A stretch of DNA of 64,000 bases from Chitinophaga sancti. GTDB taxonomy: Bacteria > Bacteroidota > Bacteroidia > Chitinophagales > Chitinophagaceae. A program made the position numbers and the translations under genes. The notes beneath the pieces were generated by a model. The model searched no databases, was not told the origin of the DNA, and saw only the letters and a program-made list of their open reading frames with translations. The DNA lies in assembly GCF_034424315.1 (NCBI RefSeq), contig NZ_CP139972.1, forward strand, positions 8,254,501 through 8,318,500, read 5' to 3'. Positions 25,987 through 36,100 of this stretch are shown piece by piece. How positions within the stretch are numbered: the stretch's first letter is position 1; every line of letters starts with the position of its first letter.

Positions 25987-26067
25987 ATGGTTGTCATTCC
26001 CCCTGGTGAATTTCCTCCTTCATGAATGTTTTATTGAAAATGGTTGTCATTTCCCCTGGTGAATTCC
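25987..26067. repeat. Pair of 27-28 bp direct repeats downstream of hybrid regulator 1
   Basis: ATGGTTGTCATT(C/T)CCCC-TGGTGAATT occurs at 25987 and again at 26040, 53 bp apart, with only two or three differences. The pair lies in the non-coding gap between a terminator and the 3' end of the hybrid regulator gene on the minus strand. Confidence 0.75.
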
Positions 26068-26126
26068 GTTTTTCATTTAGAATAGACCCGGTTCCAATTG
26101 ACACACTCCCTCGATTACGAAGTTTT

Positions 26127-29100
26127 TTAACCCGCTGCTTTCACCTTTTTTAAATGTACACTGGGGGGTACCCCAAACTGTGTTTTAAAACATTTACTGA
26201 AATAAAACGGATCATTCATCCCCACTTTATAAGCTACCTCCGCTACCGTATATTCACCGGTATTCAGTAACTCTGCCGCCTTCTTCACCCGGACCAGCCT
26301 GATATATTCATTGGGGGAATATCCTGTCAGCCCTTTTACTTTTTTATAAAACAAGGTCCTGCCCATCTTCATCGCCAGGGCAAAATCATCTACTGAGAAC
26401 TGTGCATTGTCCAGGTTCTTTTCAATAATCATATTGATCTTTTCCAGGAATTGCTGATCCGCTTCATTCTCTGAAATATGTACGGCAAAGAAACCGGGAT
26501 CATTTGCAAAGCGCTTCCTGATCTTTTCGCGTTGTTCTATGATCCTGATGATACTCGTGAGTAAGAACCGGGTACTAAATGGCTTCGTAATGTAAGCATC
26601 TGCACCGGCATCAATGCCCTGCAGCTGATGTTCTCCGGAGGATAATGCTGTCAGTAATATTACGGGAATATGACAGGTCTGGAACTCACTTCTTATTTTA
26701 TGGGTGATCTCCAATCCGTTCATTTCAGGCAGCATGACATCACATACGATCAGGTCAGGCGATTGTGCTATGGCCTGTTCCAGGCCTTCCCTGCCATTGG
26801 CCGCAGTGTAGATATGGAAATAACGACTGAGTGTAGTAGCCAGGTAAGCCGAAATATCCGGGTTGTCTTCAATGATCAATACACTGTAGCGTGAACTGGG
26901 GGCAACGATTGCTGCTGTATCTGTATCATCGATAAAGGGCAGTACAGGTGCTTTGCAAATAGTTTGTTCCACGATTTCATCAGCTACATACGCCAGTTTG
27001 TGAACAGGCAAATTGACAGTGAATGTAACGCCGGCATCTGCATTGTTTTCAAAGCTGATGGTACCCTTGTGTAAGGTGACCAGTTCTTTTGTCAATGACA
27101 GGCCGAGACCTGTACCGGTAGGGGAGAAATTGAGTTGGGTGAAACGTTGGAATACCATGTGCTGTTTCTCGGCAGAGATAGCAATACCATTGTCAACTAC
27201 CTTGATGGTAAGCTGGTGATCTATGTGTACAAGCAGGTCAATTTTACCGCCGGCAGGTGTGAATTTATGTGCGTTGGACAATAAGTTATAGAGTATTTTA
27301 TCCAGCTTGCCCTGGTCTACCCAGGCCATGCAGGCATCTACATTTGCACGAAATGACAAGGTGATTTGCTTTTGTGCCGCCAGGTCCGTAAAACCATTAC
27401 AGATGTCCTGTATGAATTGAATCATTTCCGTTTCCTGTACCTGTAACTGCAGTTTCTTATGCTGTATTTTCCGGAAGTCCAGGAGCTGGTCAGCAAGGCG
27501 CATGAGGTGTGCGACCTGTCTTTGCATAATATGCAGATGCTTGTTGCCGGATTGCTTACCGGGAATTAATTGTTCCATGGCACTCACAATGAGTGACAGG
27601 GGTGTTCTGAATTCATGAGAAATATCTGTAAAGAAATTGAGCTTATATTCTGTCAGTTCTTTTTCCAGGGTCACTGCATGTTGTAGGCGATGAATGCGCC
27701 TGTTGATCACGATGACACACATCACCATACCGATGATCAGTGCAAGTGATAACATAATGGCTACATTCGATCTCCAGAATGGCGGTAATACCGTGATCTG
27801 TATGCGTGCTTCATGTTTGCTCCAGCTACCGTCGTCATTGGTACCCCGTACTTTGAATGTATATTTCCCGGGAGGCAGATTGCGATAAGTAGCCACATTG
27901 TAACTGGAGGGCGCATTCCATTCATCTTCATAGTTTTCTAGGATATAGGTGTATTTATTCTGCTGCGGATTCCGGAGTGCCAGTGAAGCAAAGGAGATAC
28001 TGAATACTTTCTGACCCGGTTCTAAGGTGATGGACCTGGCAGTGCTGATAGATTCTTCCAGTACTACGGGATTGCCGGCCACACTCAGCCCGGTCAGTAA
28101 TACGGGGGCATCTGCATTGCCATTCTTCAATTGCCCCGGGAAGAAACTGTAAAACCCATTCAGACTACCCCAGAGTAGCTGCCCGTTCTCCCTGCGAAAA
28201 CACGCCCCTTCTGAGAATAAATTGCCTAATGGATTGTTGGCAAAATAGAAGACCTCGAATGTGCTCTTTTCAGGGTTGAAACGGGTTAATCCATTTTCTG
28301 TACTCACCCAGAGATTACCTTGTGCATCTTCGAGCATGCTATTTACCACATCGTGCGAAAGCCCCTGTTCAGTGGTGTAATTGATAAATGTCTTTTTTTG
28401 TGGTACAAACCTGCTAAAGCCACCACCGGTGGTGCCTATCCAGATCCTTCCCTTATGATCTTCGCAGAGACTTTTGATTTCATTACTACCCAGGCCTGCC
28501 TGATAGGTGGTGATGTCATTATTGCCCGCCAGCAGGTGTTCGGGATTAAATACGAGCAGGCCATTGTTTGTGCCGGCCCAGAGCTGGTTATGCTGATCCT
28601 GCAATAAACAGCGGATGTATACAGGGTTCACGCCATCATGAAAGAAGTTTTGCCATTCCAGTTGATTCCCACCCTTGTAGGTAGCGAGATATAAACCACT
28701 GCCAAAGGTACCGACCCACATTCTTTGCTGGCGGTCCTGCATGATGGTATACACTAATCTGTTATCTCTGCTGGGCAATAAAAAATGCCTGGCTTTTTGC
28801 TGGAGGGAATCGCGGTGTACGATGTATACGCCATCGCCTTTGGTGCCAATCCAGAGATAGCCCCTTGCATCTTCGGTCATACAGTAGATGTTTGCGCATT
28901 GGCCGGGGAGCAGGTGATCTAAGGAGCGGTTTTTTTCGAGGTGATCATTGTATAGATACAAAGCCCCATTGCGTGTACTGACCCAGATGCGTTTGTAGCT
29001 ATCTTCGAAGATGGTCTTTACCCCATTGGCGGCATAGCGTTCCGGGGTTTGTGCTTCGGGGAAAATATGGGTCACATGCAGGGATTGCGGTGTGAGTTTT

Positions 29101-30530
29101 TGCAGACCGGTATGTTCGGCACCTACCCAGATCAAACCGGCGCGATCGGCAATGACGCTGAGCAGGTAATTGGTACTAAGGCCATTGGGATTGTCCGGAT
29201 CATATACAAAACGTTGCAGCTGCCGGTTTGTTTTATCAAAACAATACAGGCCACCGCCATAGGTAGTGATCCATACCTTGCCTTTATGATCTGCTGCAAA
29301 AGCAAAGCGGCAATCGTCGATGACCTTCATGACGCTGGCAGGGATCAGTGTAATGCGCTGACTGAATGCCTGCGCGGGGTCAAGGTACCAGACGTTGCCG
29401 GTGTGGTTATTGACCCAGATGCCTGCGTCCTGGTCTGTCTCAATATCTATATGGCCGGGGATGTCTTCTCCGAATAAGCGGGTGGTGGGGATGAGACGAT
29501 TGTTTTGGAGGTCAGCTATTTTCAGGCCATCCTGCTGGGTGCCCAGTAAGATCCGGTTATTGGGTAGGATAGCGGCATCTGTGAGGATGGTGCCGGGTAA
29601 AGGATCGTTGAAAGTACATTTGTTAGTGTGCAGGTCATGGATAAGGATCCCCTGTTTTTTTATAAAATACAATTGCTCCGCCTTTGTGATGGCTTTTATA
29701 AAGTTGCCTTCATACAGTGGTATTGCATTTCCCTGTTTGTCCAGCTGGTATAAGTTCTTATCTGTACCTATCCATTCTGTATGCCGGGAGTCTTCGAATA
29801 TAAAATGTACCGAACCTAAGTTATAGTGGCGGCCATTGTGGAGGCAGCCGTTGGTTTTGCTATAGAGCCATACGCCTTTTGTCGTTTCAAAGAGGTGGTC
29901 GTAGGTGAGGTCGGCGCTGTCGGGTATGATATTGATGAAGGTTTCTTTGCCGGGGTCAAAGCAATGGTAATGCCCTTCGGCAGTTTTGACCCAGATAATG
30001 CCTTTTTTGTCTTCATAGAGGGAGCGGATGCGGTTGTCGCTAATGGGCTGTGTGATGCCGGTATTGGTGCGGTATACGGTGAATTTTCTGCCGTCGTACC
30101 TGTTCAGGCCATTGAGGGTGCCAACCCAGATAAATCCTTTTTTATCCTGGAGCAGGCAGCGTACGGTATTTTGGGAGAGGCCGTCGTATGTGGTGAGTTG
30201 TTCCAGCCGGATATTGGCGGAGGGATCGGTGTTGGTTCGGGAACTTGTGTGAATTTCCCCAGGGGGATTCGTGTAGGTTTTATTGGCTGTTCCGGTATGA
30301 GTTTCCCTGGGGGAACTTGTGTGAATTTCCCTGGAGGTATTTGTGTAGGTTTTACTGGCGGCTCCCGTATGAGTTTCCCTGGCAGTACCAGCCTGCGTCT
30401 CCCTGACGGTATTTGTTCGGGTTTTCTTTTCCGGATTTGTATCGACAGGGCTGGCCGAAAGAATGGAAAGCCCGGTTAAGGACGGCAATAGTAAGCCGCA
30501 TAACAAATGGAAGTATTGTTGCAGTCGCAT
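26127..30530 (-). CDS. Hybrid two-component system regulator 1 (propeller sensor, kinase, receiver, AraC)
   Basis: The ATG at 30530 (MRLQQYFHL) gives a normal signal peptide; one at 30551 is also in frame. The protein (about 1467 aa) has a Thr-rich repeat linker (about 30-95), a double seven-bladed propeller sensor (about 95-830; repeated blocks such as IWVGTLNGLNRYDG, LWIGTKGDGVY), a Y_Y_Y domain (about 845-910), a membrane segment (about 918-943), HisKA with H972 in ISHEFRTPLS, HATPase (NLLSNAHKFTPAGG), a receiver with D1264 in VCDVMLPEMNG and a C-terminal AraC DNA-binding domain. Such proteins bind an oligosaccharide in the periplasm and switch on the adjacent glycan locus. The divergent GH31 operon is the expected target. 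Confidence 0.95.
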   Translation of the reverse strand: MRLQQYFHLLCGLLLPSLTGLSILSASPVDTNPEKKTRTNTVRETQAGTARETHTGAASKTYTNTSREIHTSSPRETHTGTANKTYTNPPGEIHTSSRTNTDPSANIRLEQLTTYDGLSQNTVRCLLQDKKGFIWVGTLNGLNRYDGRKFTVYRTNTGITQPISDNRIRSLYEDKKGIIWVKTAEGHYHCFDPGKETFINIIPDSADLTYDHLFETTKGVWLYSKTNGCLHNGRHYNLGSVHFIFEDSRHTEWIGTDKNLYQLDKQGNAIPLYEGNFIKAITKAEQLYFIKKQGILIHDLHTNKCTFNDPLPGTILTDAAILPNNRILLGTQQDGLKIADLQNNRLIPTTRLFGEDIPGHIDIETDQDAGIWVNNHTGNVWYLDPAQAFSQRITLIPASVMKVIDDCRFAFAADHKGKVWITTYGGGLYCFDKTNRQLQRFVYDPDNPNGLSTNYLLSVIADRAGLIWVGAEHTGLQKLTPQSLHVTHIFPEAQTPERYAANGVKTIFEDSYKRIWVSTRNGALYLYNDHLEKNRSLDHLLPGQCANIYCMTEDARGYLWIGTKGDGVYIVHRDSLQQKARHFLLPSRDNRLVYTIMQDRQQRMWVGTFGSGLYLATYKGGNQLEWQNFFHDGVNPVYIRCLLQDQHNQLWAGTNNGLLVFNPEHLLAGNNDITTYQAGLGSNEIKSLCEDHKGRIWIGTTGGGFSRFVPQKKTFINYTTEQGLSHDVVNSMLEDAQGNLWVSTENGLTRFNPEKSTFEVFYFANNPLGNLFSEGACFRRENGQLLWGSLNGFYSFFPGQLKNGNADAPVLLTGLSVAGNPVVLEESISTARSITLEPGQKVFSISFASLALRNPQQNKYTYILENYEDEWNAPSSYNVATYRNLPPGKYTFKVRGTNDDGSWSKHEARIQITVLPPFWRSNVAIMLSLALIIGMVMCVIVINRRIHRLQHAVTLEKELTEYKLNFFTDISHEFRTPLSLIVSAMEQLIPGKQSGNKHLHIMQRQVAHLMRLADQLLDFRKIQHKKLQLQVQETEMIQFIQDICNGFTDLAAQKQITLSFRANVDACMAWVDQGKLDKILYNLLSNAHKFTPAGGKIDLLVHIDHQLTIKVVDNGIAISAEKQHMVFQRFTQLNFSPTGTGLGLSLTKELVTLHKGTISFENNADAGVTFTVNLPVHKLAYVADEIVEQTICKAPVLPFIDDTDTAAIVAPSSRYSVLIIEDNPDISAYLATTLSRYFHIYTAANGREGLEQAIAQSPDLIVCDVMLPEMNGLEITHKIRSEFQTCHIPVILLTALSSGEHQLQGIDAGADAYITKPFSTRFLLTSIIRIIEQREKIRKRFANDPGFFAVHISENEADQQFLEKINMIIEKNLDNAQFSVDDFALAMKMGRTLFYKKVKGLTGYSPNEYIRLVRVKKAAELLNTGEYTVAEVAYKVGMNDPFYFSKCFKTQFGVPPSVHLKKVKAAG
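30241..30384 (-). repeat. 72-bp tandem repeat inside hybrid regulator 1
   Basis: Two 72-bp copies (30241-30312 and 30313-30384) begin with the same GAACTTGTGTGAATTTCC. Each is built of three 24-bp subunits that encode 8-residue units such as RETHTGTA, NKTYTNPP and REIHTSSP. Diverged subunits continue on both sides, so about eight 8-residue units make up the linker between the signal peptide and the propeller. Confidence 0.8.
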
Positions 30531-30739
30531 AACGTTTTTCTTTGCCGGCATCAGGTGGAACTAGCCGGATGGAATTTATAAAGCCTGAATCAGTTCGTTC
30601 GTATGAGCAATATAAAAAAATAACCCCTACTCATTATCCTATAGTGTCATAGCAACACTTTTTCGCACATTTTTCTATCCTTTTGTCAATTTTTCCATGC
30701 CGCTGACCACATTTTTACAGGGTTTACTACAATTATCCA

Positions 30740-30770
30740 TTGCACAATTATGGGATAGGAGATAGATTTG
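30740..30770 (+). promoter_or_regulatory. Promoter of the GH31 operon
   Basis: TTG at 30740-30742 is followed after 20 bp by TAGATTTG at 30763-30770, a perfect Bacteroidota promoter. The expected start point falls at about 30776, which is the first base of the ATG of the GH31 gene, so the message may be leaderless. Confidence 0.55.
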
Positions 30771-30775
30771 AGGCT

Positions 30776-33100
30776 ATGATCAGGTCTATATTTACGATAA
30801 TTTGTTTGTATGTGATAATGCCAGCCCGGGCACAGCAATTTACCCGGCAGGGGAATGCATTTCAAATTCACACCGCAGCACAGTCTTTTCAGCTGGAATT
30901 TTGTACACCGACCCTATTCAGGGTGAGTTATGGTAACCCTGCCAGGGAGCCTTTGATGGTAACAAGGTATGCCTGGGATAGTGTGTCGGTACAGGTCAAT
31001 GATGGAGATGGGAAATTACAGCTTACCACCAGCGGTCTCAGGGTCGTGGTTGGCACAACGGGGTTACTGGAAGTATATGATTCCAATGGCCGCTTACTCT
31101 CTGCTGATAAAAGCAGGGATTCTTCCGGCATCAAAAAAGTACTTCAGGCAGATGAGCACTTCTTTGGCTTTGGAGAGCGAATGGACTTCCTGGATCAGCG
31201 GGGTAAAAAAGTGCAGCTCGAGGTAGGCAGGGGTAAGGAGAAGCCGCATATTGTAGGTGCTTACAATGTTTTGCAGGCGAATTACAGCCCGGTACCTTTT
31301 TTCATGAGTACAAAGGGCTATGGTATTTTCCTGCATACGACCTATAATTCCAGCTGGGATATGGGGAATACAGCTTTAGATACCTATAGTTTCTCTGCTG
31401 CCCGGGGGCCACTGGAATATTACTTTATATACGGCCCTCAGTTTACAGATCTTTTGGATCAGTATACCGGTCTGACCGGTAAGTCTCCTTTATTGCCACA
31501 GTTCGCCCTTGGACTGCATGTAGGCACCTATAGCGGTGGTACCTGGGGCCATGAGGAACTGACTTCTTCCGCCTATGTGATAGAACTGGCTCGCCGGTTC
31601 AGGAAGATGGGCATCCCGGTAGATATTCTTTTCCTGGATTCTACCTGGCGATTATTTGGGGAGAACGGAGGTAAAGGAGCAACTTCTTTTGAGTGGAGAG
31701 AGACCTTTAGTAATCCGAAGGCAATGTTCGACACCCTGTACAATTTACATTATAATATGGTGGGCCTGCATATCCGGCCAAGGATAGACAATGGTACACG
31801 CTATAAATTGTTAGACACTGCGAGGAGTTTACATTATACATATCCGGAGGCGAATAACCCCGGTGAGTTCATCAACTATTTTGATTCTGCCGCTGTGAGC
31901 TGGTGGTGGCAACATGCTGCCATGAAAGTAGCCGCTGCTGGTGCACGTTTTTTTAAGACAGACGAGGGCAGCGCTTTTGGTGCCCTGGCCAATGAAAGTG
32001 CAAAGACCGGCCCCGGTGGCCCTGAAGCCCAGCGCCTGCACAATGTATTCCCGATCGCGTATGCGAAGGCGGCGTACGAGCAGTTTGCTGCTTATAACCA
32101 AATGCGTGGTCTGAACCAAACCCGCGAAGGCTATGCCGGTATTCAGCGTTTCCCTTTCATCTTTGCGGGTGACTGGCCCAGTCAATGGCAGTACTTTGAA
32201 CCGGTGATAAAAGCGGGTTTGAATATAGGCGTATCCGGTGTCGGTTACTGGGCGCATTGCATGGGGGGATTTGAGCAAGCTGCAGATCCGGAATTGTATG
32301 TACGCTGGGTACAGTTTGGTATGCTAAGCCCGGTGGCTTTATTATTCGGCATGGATCATCCGGGCTATAAAGAGCCCTGGCGTTATGGCCGGGAAGTCAC
32401 CGAAATCTTTAAGCAATATGATGAAATGAGGTATAGCCTGCTACCATATCTTTATAGTGCCAGCTATCATCAGTATAAAACCGGTACGCCCATCATGAGC
32501 GCCCTTGTACTGGCTTACCAGGATGATGTAAATGTTTACAACATTGCAGATCAGTACCTGCTTGGAGAGAATATCATGGTATGCCCGGTTACAGAAAAAG
32601 GGGCGGCCACCCGCGTGGTGTATCTACCACAGGGCGAATGGATCGACTACTGGACAGGCCGGCATTATGAGGGAAAGACCTACCTGAATGCCGTATGCCC
32701 GCTTGACAAAGTACCTATCTTCATTAAAGCAGGCAGCATTATTCCAAAGCAGCAGGTGGTGCAGTATGTAGGGCAGCGTGTAATCGACAATGTGATACTG
32801 GAAATATATCCCGGCACTGAGAGCAAGGCAGACCTGTATACCGATGATGGCAAAAGCCTGCAATATCAGCAGGGGAGCTATGCAATTACCCACATAGATC
32901 AGCGGACAGAAAATGGCAGCTGCCGCATACACATCAGTGCACCTGAAGGGAAATTTAACGCTCCCACCAGGACCTTTACCCTCAGGGTGCATTTAGACAA
33001 AGCTCCTGCCAATGGCAAGGGGCAATACGATGCCGCTGCGCAGGTGTATACCCTCACAGGCATCGAGGCCAGTAAAGAAAATACGATACTCATCAACTGA
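30776..33100 (+). CDS. Secreted GH31 family alpha-glycosidase (without PA14 insert)
   Basis: The ATG at 30776 gives a proper signal peptide (IRSIFTIICLYVIMPARAQ). The protein (774 aa) has the N-terminal GH31 beta-sandwich (FGFGERMDFLDQRG, GYGIFLHTTYNSSWDMG), a (beta/alpha)8 barrel and the C-terminal sheets. The nucleophile is D396 in FKTDEGSAFG, where most family members have a DFGE- or DATEP-like motif. The acid/base is D466 in FAGDWPSQW. GH31 includes alpha-glucosidases, alpha-xylosidases and others; the unusual DEGSAF block makes specificity uncertain. It is the first gene of an operon, 1 bp before the next start, and divergent from the hybrid regulator. Confidence 0.88.
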   Translation: MIRSIFTIICLYVIMPARAQQFTRQGNAFQIHTAAQSFQLEFCTPTLFRVSYGNPAREPLMVTRYAWDSVSVQVNDGDGKLQLTTSGLRVVVGTTGLLEVYDSNGRLLSADKSRDSSGIKKVLQADEHFFGFGERMDFLDQRGKKVQLEVGRGKEKPHIVGAYNVLQANYSPVPFFMSTKGYGIFLHTTYNSSWDMGNTALDTYSFSAARGPLEYYFIYGPQFTDLLDQYTGLTGKSPLLPQFALGLHVGTYSGGTWGHEELTSSAYVIELARRFRKMGIPVDILFLDSTWRLFGENGGKGATSFEWRETFSNPKAMFDTLYNLHYNMVGLHIRPRIDNGTRYKLLDTARSLHYTYPEANNPGEFINYFDSAAVSWWWQHAAMKVAAAGARFFKTDEGSAFGALANESAKTGPGGPEAQRLHNVFPIAYAKAAYEQFAAYNQMRGLNQTREGYAGIQRFPFIFAGDWPSQWQYFEPVIKAGLNIGVSGVGYWAHCMGGFEQAADPELYVRWVQFGMLSPVALLFGMDHPGYKEPWRYGREVTEIFKQYDEMRYSLLPYLYSASYHQYKTGTPIMSALVLAYQDDVNVYNIADQYLLGENIMVCPVTEKGAATRVVYLPQGEWIDYWTGRHYEGKTYLNAVCPLDKVPIFIKAGSIIPKQQVVQYVGQRVIDNVILEIYPGTESKADLYTDDGKSLQYQQGSYAITHIDQRTENGSCRIHISAPEGKFNAPTRTFTLRVHLDKAPANGKGQYDAAAQVYTLTGIEASKENTILIN

Positions 33101-33101
33101 T

Positions 33102-36100
33102 ATGAAACAAACTGGATTGATAGCATTGCTGCTTGGCTGTATGCTGTCTGTAAAAGCACAAACAATTTCCCTGAAGGGAGAATGGCAGTTCACCACTGAT
33201 TCTGCCGGACAATGGAGCACCGTGAAACTACCGGGTTCTATGCTGGAAAACGGGAAGGGCACAGATGTGTCGGTGAACACGAAATGGACAGGGAGTATCT
33301 ATGATAGCTCCTGGTACTTCAATCCTGAAATGGCGAAATACCGGGTGCCGGGGAATATTAAATTTCCTTTCTGGCTTACACCGGCAAAGACCTATGTCGG
33401 TCCGGCATGGTATCAGAAAGTAGTTACTATTCCGGCTGACTGGAAGGACCGGCGTATTACATTCACTATGGAAAGACCGCATTGGGAAACAGTGGTGTAT
33501 GTAGACGGGCAGCGTGCCGGTATGCAGAATAGTATGAGTGCGCCACATATATATGATTTGTCTGCCTTGCTGCCCCCGGGGAAGCATACAATTTTGGTGC
33601 GTATTGATAACCGGATTAAGGAGGTCAATGTAGGACCCGATTCACATAGTATAACAGATCATACACAGGGGAACTGGAATGGAACGATCGGCAAACTGGA
33701 ATTGAATGCAGGGAGTACAATATGGATGGAGGATGTGCAGGTATACCCGGATGTGAAGAATCATGTGGCGCGGTTGAAAATAATAGTGGGTAGGAAAAAT
33801 AAGGGAGCTGTAGGCGGCCATATCGTTGTGTCTGCGAATAATATACCAGCGAAGGAATTTCCGTTTCAACTGAAAGAGGACACGGGCACTGTGGTGGTCG
33901 ATTATCCAATGGGGAATGATGTATTGCTGTGGGATGAGTTTCATCCTAACTTATACACTTTGCAGGTACAGCTGACACCTGCGGATGGTGAGGCCAGTGT
34001 AAAGAACATCATTTTCGGTATGCGGGAATTCAGCATCTACAATACCCGCTTTATGGTGAATGGCAGGCCTGTATTTCTGCGTGGTACGGTAGACAATGCG
34101 GTGTTTCCTTTAACGGGGTATCCGCCGATGGATGAAGCCAGCTGGATGCGTATTTTCCAGAAAGCGAAATCATATGGTCTGAATCATATGCGTTTCCATT
34201 CCTGGTGCCCGCCGGAAGCTGCTTTCAGCGCGGCTGATAAAGTAGGTTTTTATTTGCAGCCGGAAGGACCCAGCTGGGCGAATCATGGTACCTCACTGGG
34301 CGATGGTCTGCCGGTAGATCAATACATTTATGATGAAACCAATCGCATAGCGAAAGCATATGGAAACTATGCATCTTTCTGTATGCTCGCTTATGGCAAT
34401 GAACCCAAGGGCGGTCACCAGGTAGATTACCTCACGCAATTCATTGCCTACTGGAAAGAGAAAGATAACAGGCGTGTATATACAGGCGCCTCTGTAGGTA
34501 ATAGCTGGCCCCTGGTGCCGGACAATGAATACATGGTAAAGGCGGGGGCACGTGGTCTGCGCTGGTCTACATTGCCGGGGAGTGATTTCGATTACTATGA
34601 GCGTATCAAAGATTTTCATGTACCCTATGTCAGCCATGAAATGGGGCAGTGGTGTGTGTATCCTGACTTTACTGAGATACCCAAATATGCAGGATTATAC
34701 AAGGCAAAGAATTTCGAGATCTTCCGCGACCAGCTGAACGCACATCACATGGGTGCACAGGCGAAAGATTTCTTTATGGCTTCCGGGAAATTGCAGGTCC
34801 TGTGTTATAAAGCTGAGATAGAAGCGGCGTTGCGTACACCTGGTCTGGCGGGCTTCCAGTTATTGTCCATCAATGATTATCCCGGTCAGGGCACGGCATT
34901 GGTAGGAGTATTGGATCCATTCTGGAATGAAAAACCTTATGTCAGCGAAAAGGAGTGGCGGCGTTTTTGTAGTCCGACGGTATTGCTGGCAAGAATACAA
35001 AAGTTTGTATATACCAGCCGGGATACCCTGCATGCAGCTATATCAGTAACGAATTTTGGAGAGAAAGCATTGGGTGCTTTGCAGCCTGTATGGAAGATAA
35101 AAGACAAGACAGGAAAGGTATTGCAGCAGGGTACATTCCCTGTTACGAATATTCCATTAGGTGATAATATCCCTTTAGGTGAATTGCATGTGCCTTTAAA
35201 TTTTAATGGAAATGTAATTTTAGAGACCAGTCTGGATGGTACGGAAATAAGCAACAGCTGGCCGCTGTGGGTATATCCGCCTGCGTTAGAAATCACTGAT
35301 AAAGGGGTGTATGTATGTGATACACTGGATGCTACCGCACAAAAAGAATTACAGAACGGGGGCAAGGTGTTACTGCTGGCAGCAGGCAAGGTACAGCAGG
35401 GGAAAGAAGTGATACAAAACTTTACACCGGTGTTCTGGAATACATCCTGGTTTAAGATGCGACCGCCGCATACGCTGGGTATTTTAGTGAACCCCAAGCA
35501 TCCATTGTTTGCAGATTTTCCAACCGATTATTATAGTGATTACCAGTGGTGGGAGCTGGTGAATAATACGCAGGTGATGGACCTGTCAGATTTCCCAGCA
35601 GGCCTGACCCCGTTGATCCAGAACATAGATACCTGGTTCCTGAACAGGCGAATTGGGATGGCGGTAGAAGCGAAAGTAGGGAAGGGGCGTTTGCTCATAT
35701 CAAGTATTGACCTGAAAAAGGAAGGGATCGTTACCCGGCAACTGCATTATAGTTTACTGAAGTATATGCAGTCAGCTAAATTCAATCCTGCTGTAGAGGT
35801 GAAGCTGCCGGTGATCCAGGAATTGTTCAGACCCGGTGCATCCAGGAAGATTAACCTGTATACGAAGGATAGTCCGGACGAATTGAAGCCGACAACATTA
35901 CGTTTGCCATCAGTAGTGGGAGATCATATGGTGTTGCAGCAAAATGCGGAAGTGAATATCTGGGGATGGGGGAATGCCGGTGAGAAGGTGACGATCCGGA
36001 ATAACTGGGATAATAAAACGATAGCGACGACGGTGGGTAAAGATGGACGCTGGCAGGCGGTATTGCCTACGGCTAAAGCAGGTGGCCCTTATACACTGGC

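Noticed and set aside
25987-30384. Relation between the 27-bp repeats behind hybrid regulator 1 and the repeat in its N-terminal part
   Set aside because: They share only a short CCCCCTGG-type core, which can occur by chance in a region of this size.
29826-30479. Gly-rich open frame of 217 codons on the plus strand
   Set aside because: It is antisense to the start of hybrid regulator 1. Its repeats only reflect the 72-bp tandem repeat of that gene.
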